Shown here: positions 42,425-49,680 of the stretch, one piece after another
Layout: each line of letters begins with the position of its first letter
How positions within the stretch are numbered: the stretch's first letter is position 1
NCBI GenBank assembly: GCA_900115795.1
Contig: FOXT01000008.1
Span: 1-64,000, forward strand
Origin: Lachnospiraceae bacterium XBB1006
Lineage (GTDB): Bacteria; Bacillota; Clostridia; Lachnospirales; Lachnospiraceae
Length of the DNA stretch: 64,000 nucleotides
Direction of reading: 5' to 3'
Position numbers and translations under genes: made by a program
The notes under the pieces: model-generated
What the model was told of the DNA's origin: nothing
What the model saw: the letters and a program-made list of their open reading frames with translations, nothing else
Database searches by the model: none

Positions 42425-43140
42425 TTTTAATAATTTTACATCTGTTAGGGGATTTCTATTTGCAAACGACAAAGGTAGCACAATGTAAAAATGCGAGAAT
42501 CGGGTCTGCATGTGGTGTATGTAAAAAATGTAAAGAGGGTTCGTGGATTAACTGGAAATATCTATTAATTCATTCGTTATTATACATAGTCCCTTTTACA
42601 ATTCTGTGTTTTGTTATGAAGGGGATAGATGTAATTGTCATAATAGGCGTATTATTCATTTCGCATACAGTGATTGACGGTGGATCTTGCTATTTTAATA
42701 AGAAAAGTAAACAAACCGCAGTATTTGTCGTTGATCAAGCTTTGCATACTGGATTGTTATTTTTGTTGCATCAATTTGTAGCATTCAGCTATCATATCGA
42801 CGCCGGTTGTTATTCAATATTGAAGATTATGTTTATTGGTTTAATGTTGGTAATGCCTAGCTCGATACTGATTAATAAATTGCTAAAGGATGTATATCCT
42901 CAATCTGCTGAGCTGGGAATGTTTGATATTGGGTCTATAATTGGCATTATGGAAAGAATACTGACATTTATTTTTGCATGTTTCGAAAGCTTTCCGGCTA
43001 TAGCGATTATTATTACAGTGAAGACATGGGCAAGAACAAATGATTTAAAGGAACCTGAGTTTAGAAACAAATATCTGTTGGGAACCTTAACAAGTTTGGT
43101 TTTAGCGTTGATTGTTTTCTGTATTTACAAATCGATATAA
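42409..43140 (+). CDS. DUF3307 membrane protein
   Basis: 243 residues with about six or seven hydrophobic segments (for example YLILIILHLLGDFYL, LLIHSLLYIVPFTIL, VIVIIGVLFISHTVID, ILTFIFACFESFPAIA). Conserved polar motifs inside the membrane parts (HLLGDFYLQ, ISHTVIDGG, VDQALH) typify DUF3307. The first loop carries four cysteines in about 17 residues (QC...ACGVCKKC), which could bind a metal. The start overlaps satD by 16 bases with AGGGGAGGA before it, so the two are co-translated and likely work together. Function unknown. Confidence 0.85.
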   Translation: MEEYLILIILHLLGDFYLQTTKVAQCKNARIGSACGVCKKCKEGSWINWKYLLIHSLLYIVPFTILCFVMKGIDVIVIIGVLFISHTVIDGGSCYFNKKSKQTAVFVVDQALHTGLLFLLHQFVAFSYHIDAGCYSILKIMFIGLMLVMPSSILINKLLKDVYPQSAELGMFDIGSIIGIMERILTFIFACFESFPAIAIIITVKTWARTNDLKEPEFRNKYLLGTLTSLVLALIVFCIYKSI

Positions 43141-43174
43141 TAGAATTATTAGAGCATAATGTGAGGCTAAAATT

Positions 43175-44341
43175 ATGAGAAAACGAATTTGCGTAATCAC
43201 CGGTACCAGAGCTGAGTATGGCTTGCTACGGCCGCTTCTGTTCCGCTTGCAGAAGAACGAGGAAGTGGATCTGAAGCTGGTGGTGACGGGTACCCATTTG
43301 GAGAAGACCTTTGGAAATACACAGGAAGAAATTCGGGCTGACGGTTTTACGGAGTATGTGACCGTGCCCTTGCCGATAGAGGAAGACAGTAAGGAAGCCA
43401 TGGCAAAAGCCACTGGTGCAGGACTTTCGAAGTTTGCGGAAGTGTTTGCGCAGTTGAAACCGGAGCTTGTGGTGGTGCTAGGGGATCGCTACGAAATTTT
43501 GGCGGCAGTGATAGCGGCGCATTTTCTGGGAATTCCAATCGCCCATATGTGTGGGGGCGATGTTACGGAAGGTGCGGTGGATGACGCTATTCGACACAGC
43601 ATTACCAAAATGAGTACCCTGCATTTTCCGGGGTGTGAGCAGGCTAGGCGGCGGATCATTCAGATGGGTGAAGAACCGGAGCGTGTGTTTAATGTAGGGG
43701 AACCGGGCATCGAGAATTGCTTACATGCGGAGCTGATGACGCGAGAAGAATTAGCGGAGAATCTGTGCTTTTCGGCAATGAAGGATTCCTATGCGGTGGT
43801 AACGTTCCATCCGGTAACCATGGAAGAGAATACGGCAAAAGCACAGGTTATGGAGTTGATTCGTGCCATGGATATGCATAAGGAACTGGCGTACATTATT
43901 ACCCTTGCCAATGCGGATGCAGGCGGTCGTATCATCAATGAAATCTGGCAGCAGGAAGGGACATCCCGCGAGAATTGGTATATTACCCCGTCGCTGGGGA
44001 TGAAGCGTTATCTCACGGCGGTGAAGTATGCGGAAGTTGTGGTTGGTAATTCCTCTAGCGGATTACTGGAAGTGCCGGCAATGGGCGTGCCAACCGTTAA
44101 TATCGGTGACCGTCAGAAAGGGCGTATGATGGCCAAAAGTGTGCTTTGTGTTAAACCCGAGGCGGCGGCTATAGCCGATGCCATTGCAAAAGCGCAGACG
44201 TCCGAGTTTCGACAGAGCATCAAGGATATGGAATTGCCATTTGGGGATGGCACGACCTCGGAGAAGATTGAGAGCATTTTGATGAATTATCTAGAGAAGA
44301 ATGTGCGAAGCACACAAAAGCATTTTTATGATATAAGGTGA
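43175..44341 (+). CDS. neuC: UDP-GlcNAc 2-epimerase (hydrolysing), NeuC family
   Basis: 388 residues of GT-B-like epimerase: VITGTRAEYGLLRPL, VVTGTHLEKTFGNT, VVLGDRYEILAA, MCGGDVTEGAVDDAIRHS, and VGNSSSGLLEVPAMGVPTVN. It releases ManNAc (or the legionaminate-path analogue) and UDP. It belongs with neuDBA but is separated from them by the satD pair. Confidence 0.93.
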   Translation: MRKRICVITGTRAEYGLLRPLLFRLQKNEEVDLKLVVTGTHLEKTFGNTQEEIRADGFTEYVTVPLPIEEDSKEAMAKATGAGLSKFAEVFAQLKPELVVVLGDRYEILAAVIAAHFLGIPIAHMCGGDVTEGAVDDAIRHSITKMSTLHFPGCEQARRRIIQMGEEPERVFNVGEPGIENCLHAELMTREELAENLCFSAMKDSYAVVTFHPVTMEENTAKAQVMELIRAMDMHKELAYIITLANADAGGRIINEIWQQEGTSRENWYITPSLGMKRYLTAVKYAEVVVGNSSSGLLEVPAMGVPTVNIGDRQKGRMMAKSVLCVKPEAAAIADAIAKAQTSEFRQSIKDMELPFGDGTTSEKIESILMNYLEKNVRSTQKHFYDIR

Positions 44342-44376
44342 GTAAATAATTTAAGGAAAATTAGGAGGAGGTTGCA

Positions 44377-44916
44377 ATGACAAACAAGTATGCAGGAACA
44401 AAAACAGAAAAGAATTTACTGGAGGCTTTTGCTGGGGAATCCCAGGCGCGCAATAAGTATACGTATTTTGCGTCAAAAGCGAAAAAGGAAGGCTATGAGC
44501 AGATTGCAGCGCTTTTTCTCAAAACGGCTGAGAATGAGAAAGAGCATGCAAAGCTTTGGTTTAAGGAGCTTGAGGGCATTGGTGATACAATAGCAAATCT
44601 CAATGCGGCGGCAGACGGCGAGAATTACGAGTGGACGGATATGTATGATAAGTTCGCGAAGACTGCAGAAGAAGAAGGCTTTCCGGAACTTGCCGAGAAA
44701 TTTCGTGGTGTGGGAGCAATCGAGAAGCATCACGAAGAACGCTATCGTGCGTTACTTCGTAACGTTGAGATGCAGGAAGTTTTCAAGAAGTCGGAAGTTA
44801 AGGTGTGGGAGTGCAGAAACTGTGGTCACATTGTAGTTGGTACCGAAGCTCCGGAGAAATGTCCGGTGTGCGATCATCCACAGAGCTTCTTTGAGGTAGA
44901 AGAGAAGAACTACTAA
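44377..44916 (+). CDS. rbr: Rubrerythrin
   Basis: 179 residues: an N-terminal ferritin-like diiron domain ([38 protein letters not shown]) and a C-terminal rubredoxin-like domain ([23 protein letters not shown]). It reduces hydrogen peroxide in anaerobes. A strong AGGAGG site precedes it. Stand-alone gene, not part of the glycan pathways. Confidence 0.96.
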   Translation: MTNKYAGTKTEKNLLEAFAGESQARNKYTYFASKAKKEGYEQIAALFLKTAENEKEHAKLWFKELEGIGDTIANLNAAADGENYEWTDMYDKFAKTAEEEGFPELAEKFRGVGAIEKHHEERYRALLRNVEMQEVFKKSEVKVWECRNCGHIVVGTEAPEKCPVCDHPQSFFEVEEKNY

Positions 44917-44946
44917 AAAGTATTTGCATAGTCATCGGTGCCAGAG

Positions 44947-44976
44947 TTGACAACGACGCGCAGGGTTTGCTAAAAT
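44947..44976 (+). promoter_or_regulatory. Promoter of the ATPase/DUF234 gene
   Basis: TTGACA (44947-44952), 18 bases, TAAAAT (44971-44976). The -10 lies inside the left arm of the inverted repeat 44959-45011. Confidence 0.65.
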
Positions 44977-45011
44977 ATGTTTTAGTAAAATATATTCTAG
45001 CAAAACCTGCG
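44959..45011. repeat. 53-bp inverted repeat over a promoter and leader
   Basis: The 20-base arms (44959-44978 and 44992-45011) match at 18 of 20 positions around a 13-base AT-rich centre. The left arm covers the -10 and the right arm ends six bases before the ribosome site. It could be an operator, an RNA hairpin over the translation start, or both. Confidence 0.75.
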
Positions 45012-45026
45012 TGAGTGGAGGGCGAG

Positions 45027-46436
45027 ATGTTTATAGGTCGAGAAGCGGAGCTTGGGGTACTAGAAAGTACTTACCAGAAAACTGGATTTCAAATGACGGT
45101 AATTTATGGAAGGCGTCGAATTGGAAAATCAACCTTGATTCGTAAGTTCCTAGAAGGGAAAAGGGGAACTTATTATATGGCAAATCAGATGTCGTTAGAA
45201 GCGAATGTAAGGGCATGGTCTGCGCAATTTGTGGAAGACGTGACGCCGGAATTGGAAGGTGTCATTTTTGATAATTTGGATTTGTTTTTTCAATTTATGG
45301 GAAAACATTGCAGTGATGAGAAGATTGTTGTGGCATTGGATGACATCCCATATATTGCAGAGGCGGATACTTCATTTTTATCAACGTTTCAACGTGGAAT
45401 TGACACTATCTTGGCGAAGAAGAATATTTACCTGATTCTATGTGGCTCGGCGGTGAGCTTTATGGAAAAGGAAATATTGAGTGAAAAAAGTCCGTTATTT
45501 GGTAGGAGAAGTAATCAAATATTTTTGAAACCGTTTGCATATTGGGATGCGGCGAAATTTGTACCACGATACTCGTATGAGGAGAAAGCGATTGTATACG
45601 GAGTTACCGGTGGGGTTGCAAAGTATTTAACCGTGTTTGATGATTCGCAATCCTTAGAGGATAATCTAGTAAATCAGTTTTTTAGCCCATCTGGGTATCT
45701 TTATGAAGAGACAACCAATCTTTTGAACCAGGAATTTCGAAATATTGTTATGTATAATATGGTGATTGACGTATGTGCCAATGGGGCAAGTCGAGCCAAC
45801 GAAATTGCAAATAAAGCCCACATGTCAAGCGCGTCGCTTACCTATATATTAAAGAATTTAATGATGGTTGGTGTGATTTCTAAAATGGAACCAATTACAG
45901 ACGAGAAGAATCGGAAGAAATGTATTTATGAAATTACAGACGGCATGTACAAATTCTGGTATCAGTTTGTTCCTTCCGGTCGGGCGGCAATTGAGATGGG
46001 AAGAGGAACTGTATATTACGAGAAAAATGTTAAACCGAGGTTGCACCAATACATGGGTCATATTTTTGAAAAGATGTGTCAGGATTATATTTTATTGAGA
46101 GGGCTTGATGGTGGATTGCCATGTGTCCCAAATCAAGTAGGAAGCTGGTGGGGCAATGACCACAATCGTAAGCAGGCCGACATTGACGTGGTGGCAATAG
46201 ATACTATGAGCAACAAGGCAATTCTTGGTGAATGTAAGTTTACCAATAGCCCGGTTGGAAAAGAGGTTATAGATACCTTTTTGAGCAGAAAAGGATTAAT
46301 TAATCATCGCTATGAAGAGGTTATGCATGTGATTTTTTCTGTGTCTGGTTATACAACATGGGTGCAGGAGAATGCGGCCGGATTAGGTATAGAACTATTG
46401 GGAATTAAAGATTTATACGAAGCGCTGAGGACATAA
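45027..46436 (+). CDS. AAA ATPase / DUF234 nuclease-like fusion
   Basis: 469 residues from ATG 45027, five bases after GGAGGG. It starts MFIGREAELGVLE; Walker A is YGRRRIGKST near residue 30, and Walker B is KIVVALDDIPYI, with Asp-Asp in place of Asp-Glu. A winged-helix region (GASRANEIANKAHMSSASL) precedes the C-terminal DUF234, which carries a PD-(D/E)XK-like core (ADIDVVA, then AILGECKF). It resembles the archaeal-type ATPase (PF01637) plus DUF234 family, whose role is unknown. It is the fourth ATPase-nuclease gene of the window. Confidence 0.87.
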   Translation: MFIGREAELGVLESTYQKTGFQMTVIYGRRRIGKSTLIRKFLEGKRGTYYMANQMSLEANVRAWSAQFVEDVTPELEGVIFDNLDLFFQFMGKHCSDEKIVVALDDIPYIAEADTSFLSTFQRGIDTILAKKNIYLILCGSAVSFMEKEILSEKSPLFGRRSNQIFLKPFAYWDAAKFVPRYSYEEKAIVYGVTGGVAKYLTVFDDSQSLEDNLVNQFFSPSGYLYEETTNLLNQEFRNIVMYNMVIDVCANGASRANEIANKAHMSSASLTYILKNLMMVGVISKMEPITDEKNRKKCIYEITDGMYKFWYQFVPSGRAAIEMGRGTVYYEKNVKPRLHQYMGHIFEKMCQDYILLRGLDGGLPCVPNQVGSWWGNDHNRKQADIDVVAIDTMSNKAILGECKFTNSPVGKEVIDTFLSRKGLINHRYEEVMHVIFSVSGYTTWVQENAAGLGIELLGIKDLYEALRT

Positions 46437-46438
46437 AT

Positions 46439-46465
46439 AACAGGGGTACGTCCTGTACCCCTGTT
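46439..46465. terminator. Hairpin after ATPase/DUF234 gene
   Basis: A perfect 11-bp stem AACAGGGGTAC / GTACCCCTGTT with a 5-base loop, immediately after the stop. No T-run on the plus strand; it may still end both this gene and the small minus-strand gene. Confidence 0.6.
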
Positions 46466-46477
46466 GCCGTAATGGTA

Positions 46478-46705
46478 TTAGAAATGCAAGTATTGATTCA
46501 TGATATCTCCGGGAATGGAGATGTTGTTGGCCAATAAAGCCGAAAGCAACCGTTGTATATCTTTGTCTTGCTGCGCTATATGATGCAATGCGTCCTGATA
46601 ATTGTGTTCTAGAACGCGTAATTGATTTCGAAGTTCACGCGTTTTTTCTGTATTCTTTCTGCGTCTGATCGTGATGTCCACCCCCAATTTAAGTCTTGCC
46701 AACAT
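46478..46705 (-). CDS. Small coiled-coil protein
   Basis: A 75-residue minus-strand product that is basic at the start (LKLGVDITIRRRKN) and then heptad-like (TRELRNQLRVLEHNYQDALHHIAQQDKDIQRLL broadly, residues 20-52). A promoter is visible on the minus strand (ATGACA, 17 bases, TATAAT) ending only about 12 bases before the ATG, with at best a GGTG ribosome site, so the message would have a very short leader. No family recognised; it might be a small regulator. Confidence 0.5.
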   Translation of the reverse strand: MLARLKLGVDITIRRRKNTEKTRELRNQLRVLEHNYQDALHHIAQQDKDIQRLLSALLANNISIPGDIMNQYLHF

Positions 46706-46771
46706 GACACACCGTTTATTATATCAATTATATGCGCTTTTGTCATGTATAATTTAATATTATTTAGGAAA

Positions 46772-46820
46772 ACTTGCAAAAATTAAGATAACTGTCAGCG
46801 CGATACGCTTTTTTGCAAGT
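46772..46820. repeat. Inverted repeat ACTTGCAAAAA / TTTTTGCAAGT
   Basis: Two perfect 11-base arms at 46772-46782 and 46810-46820, 27 bases apart, in the gap between the divergent small genes. It could be a weak terminator-like hairpin or a binding site. Confidence 0.5.
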
Positions 46821-46879
46821 ATTAATGGTGGTAGAATTGCTATTGGAGTACAATTGAAAAAAGTGGAAGTGAGACCCAG

Positions 46880-47029
46880 GTGCTAACGGTAAATGACAAA
46901 AAGCGGTTACGGCATTTGTATGAGAAGCTCCAGGAACAGGAGGAAAAAGAAGTAATTCGTTATATGTTAGAAAATAATGTGAAATTAGAACAAGAAGCCA
47001 TACAAATGTGGTATGATATAGTAACTTAG
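46880..47029 (+). CDS. Small hypothetical protein upstream of rfbG
   Basis: A 49-residue frame from GTG 46880 to TAG 47029 (LTVNDKKRLRHLYEKLQ ... AIQMWYDIVT). It is helical and charged, with a weak GGAAGTGAG site. It ends 23 bases before rfbG. The sequence has protein-like composition, but the weak start signals leave it uncertain. Confidence 0.4.
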   Translation: MLTVNDKKRLRHLYEKLQEQEEKEVIRYMLENNVKLEQEAIQMWYDIVT

Positions 47030-47052
47030 AAAGACGAAAAGGAGCCTAAGCC

Positions 47053-48105
47053 ATGAGGAGCTTTTACAAAGACAAAACCGTGATGGTAACCGGACACTTG
47101 GGATTTAAAGGAACCTGGCTGTGCAAAATTCTGGTAGAACTTGGTGCGAAGGTAATCGGATATGGCATTGACAACGAAGTAATGCCCTCCCTTTATCAGC
47201 TGTCGCAGGTGGATAACGACATTACATCGGTTGTGGGAGATGTACGGGATTATGAGCATATGCTTGCCACATTTACAAAATATCAACCGGAGTTTGTATT
47301 TCATCTGGCGGCGCAGCCCATTGTTTTGACGGCTTATAAAGAGCCACGCTATACCTATGAGACCAACGTGATGGGTACCGTGAATCTGATGGAGTGTGTG
47401 CGAAATACCGCATCGGTGAAATCAGTAGTGAATATTACCACGGACAAGGTATACGAGAATCTGGAACAGGGCAAGGCCTTTGTGGAGGAGGATCGCTTAA
47501 ATGGAATCGATCCCTATGCCAACAGCAAATCCTGTTCGGAGCTGGTAACCTCGTCCTATGTGCGTTCCTTCTTTTCCGAGCAAAAGAGGACCCTTTCCGT
47601 TTCTACGGTTCGGGCGGGCAATGTATTAGGAGGCGGGGATTTTTCCGATAACCGGATTGTGCCGGACTGCGTTCGGGCAGCGTTAAAAAATGAAGTAATA
47701 CTTGTACGAAATCCTAAGTCCATTCGTCCCTATCAGCACGTGTTGGAGGCGCTTTTTGCATACCTTATGGTGGCAAAAGAACAGTATGTAAATGGCGATT
47801 TGGCCGGTTCTTACAATGTTGGACCGGATGAGGCAGATTGTGTAACTTCGGAGGAAATCGTGAAGTTGTTTTGCGGGCGCTGGGGCGACGGTGTAACCTG
47901 GGAGTGTCATAAGGTGGAAGGCCCGAAGGAAGCAGGGTATTTGAAATTGAGTAACCGGAAGATGAAAGAAGTGTTTGGCTGGCGTCCAAAGTGGAATATT
48001 GAAAAGACCATGGACGCGGTGGTGGAATGGTCAAAAGCGTATGCCGAAGGCAGCGATATTCCGGCGATTATGGTAAAGCAAATCAGAGAATACATGGGGG
48101 ACTAG
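47053..48105 (+). CDS. rfbG: CDP-glucose 4,6-dehydratase
   Basis: 350 residues. GHLGFKGTWLCKILVELGA is the RfbG-specific variant of the SDR cofactor loop (TGHxGFKG), followed by FHLAAQPIV, ITTDKVY (Thr-Asp-Lys) and DPYANSKSCSE (YxxxK). It makes CDP-4-keto-6-deoxyglucose from the CDP-glucose supplied by RfbF (16069). It is three bases from rfbH. Confidence 0.94.
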   Translation: MRSFYKDKTVMVTGHLGFKGTWLCKILVELGAKVIGYGIDNEVMPSLYQLSQVDNDITSVVGDVRDYEHMLATFTKYQPEFVFHLAAQPIVLTAYKEPRYTYETNVMGTVNLMECVRNTASVKSVVNITTDKVYENLEQGKAFVEEDRLNGIDPYANSKSCSELVTSSYVRSFFSEQKRTLSVSTVRAGNVLGGGDFSDNRIVPDCVRAALKNEVILVRNPKSIRPYQHVLEALFAYLMVAKEQYVNGDLAGSYNVGPDEADCVTSEEIVKLFCGRWGDGVTWECHKVEGPKEAGYLKLSNRKMKEVFGWRPKWNIEKTMDAVVEWSKAYAEGSDIPAIMVKQIREYMGD

Positions 48106-48108
48106 ACG

Positions 48109-49440
48109 ATGTCACAAGAACAGGATAGACAAGAAATATTAGAGTTGGTAAAAGCATATTATAGAAACTATCATCAGGCGAAACCTTACGAAGAAGGGGA
48201 GCGGATTTCTTATGCAGCCAGAGTGTATGACGAACAGGAAATGACGAATCTGGTGGATAGCGCGCTGGAATTTTGGCTCACATCCGGGCGCTATACCAAA
48301 GAATTTGAAAAAGCCCTGGGAGAGTATCTCGGTGTGCCCTTTGTGAGTTTTGTAAACTCCGGATCATCCGCGAATTTGTGTGCCTTCATGGCATTAACGT
48401 CGCCGCTTTTGAAGGAGCGTCAGATTCGCCGGGGCGATGAGGTGATTACGGTGGCTGCCGGATTTCCAACGACGGTGTCGCCTATGGTGCAATATGGAGC
48501 GGTTCCGGTATTTGTGGACGTGACCATTCCGGAGTACAACATCGATGTGACGAAACTGGAAGAGGCTCGCAGTGAGAAGACCAAGGCGGTTATGATTGCC
48601 CATACCCTGGGAAATACTTTTGATTTGAAAGCTGTGAAGGCTTTTTGCGAAAAATACGATTTGTGGCTTGTGGAAGATAACTGTGATGCCCTGGGCAGTG
48701 AATATCAGCTTGACGGAACATGGTACAAGACCGGAACCATCGGGGATATTGGAACCTCCAGTTTTTACCCGCCCCATCATATGACTACCGGAGAGGGCGG
48801 TGCGGTTTATACCAGGAATCCGCTGTTACATCGCATTATTCGTTCGATGCGTGACTGGGGACGGGACTGTAGCTGCGAATCGGGGCAGGACAACAAATGC
48901 GGACATCGGTTTGATGGACAATACGGGTTGTTACCAAAGGGTTATGATCACAAATATGTATATTCGCATTTTGGCTATAATCTGAAAGCAACGGACATGC
49001 AGGCGGCCATTGGTTGCGCCCAGGTAGAAAAACTGGATGGGTTTACGAAAGCTCGCCGGGAGAATTTTGCACGCATGACGGAGCTTTTGGCAGAAACGAA
49101 AGAGAAGTTGATTTTGCCCCAGAAGACGAACCATTCTAAGCCGAGCTGGTTTGGATATCCCATTACGGTGAAAGAGGGCATAAGCCGCGAGCAGATTGTA
49201 CGCTACATGGAAGAAAAGGGCGTGCAGACCAGAATGTTGTTTGCGGGGAACATGGTGAAGCATCCGTGTTTTGACCAGATGCGAGAAGAAAATGCCGGTT
49301 ATCGGGTGGTAGGAGAACTTACCAACACCGAGGTGATTATGGAGCGAACGTTTTGGATTGGTTTGTATCCGGGTATGACGGACGATAAGCTTATTCGTAT
49401 GGCAGAGGTGCTAAAGGAAGCATTGACAAACCTACGCTGA
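48109..49440 (+). CDS. rfbH: CDP-4-keto-6-deoxyglucose 3-dehydrase (RfbH/DdhC, E1)
   Basis: 443 residues, a PMP-dependent iron-sulphur enzyme of the aminotransferase (DegT) fold. In place of the usual Schiff-base lysine it has His in FYPPHHMTTGEGGA, the hallmark of the dehydrase. Cysteines in RDCSCESGQDNKCGHRF supply the [2Fe-2S] ligands. It removes the C3 hydroxyl to give a 3,6-dideoxy-4-keto sugar. The electron-donating reductase (E3/DdhD) is not in the window. The C4 reductase at 15061 could finish the sugar. Confidence 0.94.
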   Translation: MSQEQDRQEILELVKAYYRNYHQAKPYEEGERISYAARVYDEQEMTNLVDSALEFWLTSGRYTKEFEKALGEYLGVPFVSFVNSGSSANLCAFMALTSPLLKERQIRRGDEVITVAAGFPTTVSPMVQYGAVPVFVDVTIPEYNIDVTKLEEARSEKTKAVMIAHTLGNTFDLKAVKAFCEKYDLWLVEDNCDALGSEYQLDGTWYKTGTIGDIGTSSFYPPHHMTTGEGGAVYTRNPLLHRIIRSMRDWGRDCSCESGQDNKCGHRFDGQYGLLPKGYDHKYVYSHFGYNLKATDMQAAIGCAQVEKLDGFTKARRENFARMTELLAETKEKLILPQKTNHSKPSWFGYPITVKEGISREQIVRYMEEKGVQTRMLFAGNMVKHPCFDQMREENAGYRVVGELTNTEVIMERTFWIGLYPGMTDDKLIRMAEVLKEALTNLR

Positions 49441-49474
49441 TAAAGTACACTTGCGATAGAAGTGAGGTAATGAA

Positions 49475-49660
49475 ATGGAAACGAAACAACGGATCAAAGA
49501 ATTGCGAAAAAGCATGGGGTTATCCCAGGCGAAATTTGCCGAGAAATTTGATATTCCGGTACGGACACTGCAGCAATGGGAGCAGGGCAGAAGCGAGCCG
49601 CCCGTGTATGTGGTGAAGATGATGAGCTATATCATGCTGTTAGAGGCAATGGGAAAATAA
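49475..49660 (+). CDS. Small XRE-type helix-turn-helix protein
   Basis: 61 residues, nearly all HTH: IKELRKSMGLSQAKFAEKF, then IPVRTLQQWEQGRSEPP. It binds DNA as a regulator or as an antitoxin-like protein. It sits between rfbH and the dehydratase gene, whose first possible ATG overlaps its stop (TAATG). No toxin gene is next to it. Possibly it controls the locus. Confidence 0.85.
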   Translation: METKQRIKELRKSMGLSQAKFAEKFDIPVRTLQQWEQGRSEPPVYVVKMMSYIMLLEAMGK

Positions 49661-49680
49661 TGGTTACGGAGGAGAAGAAG

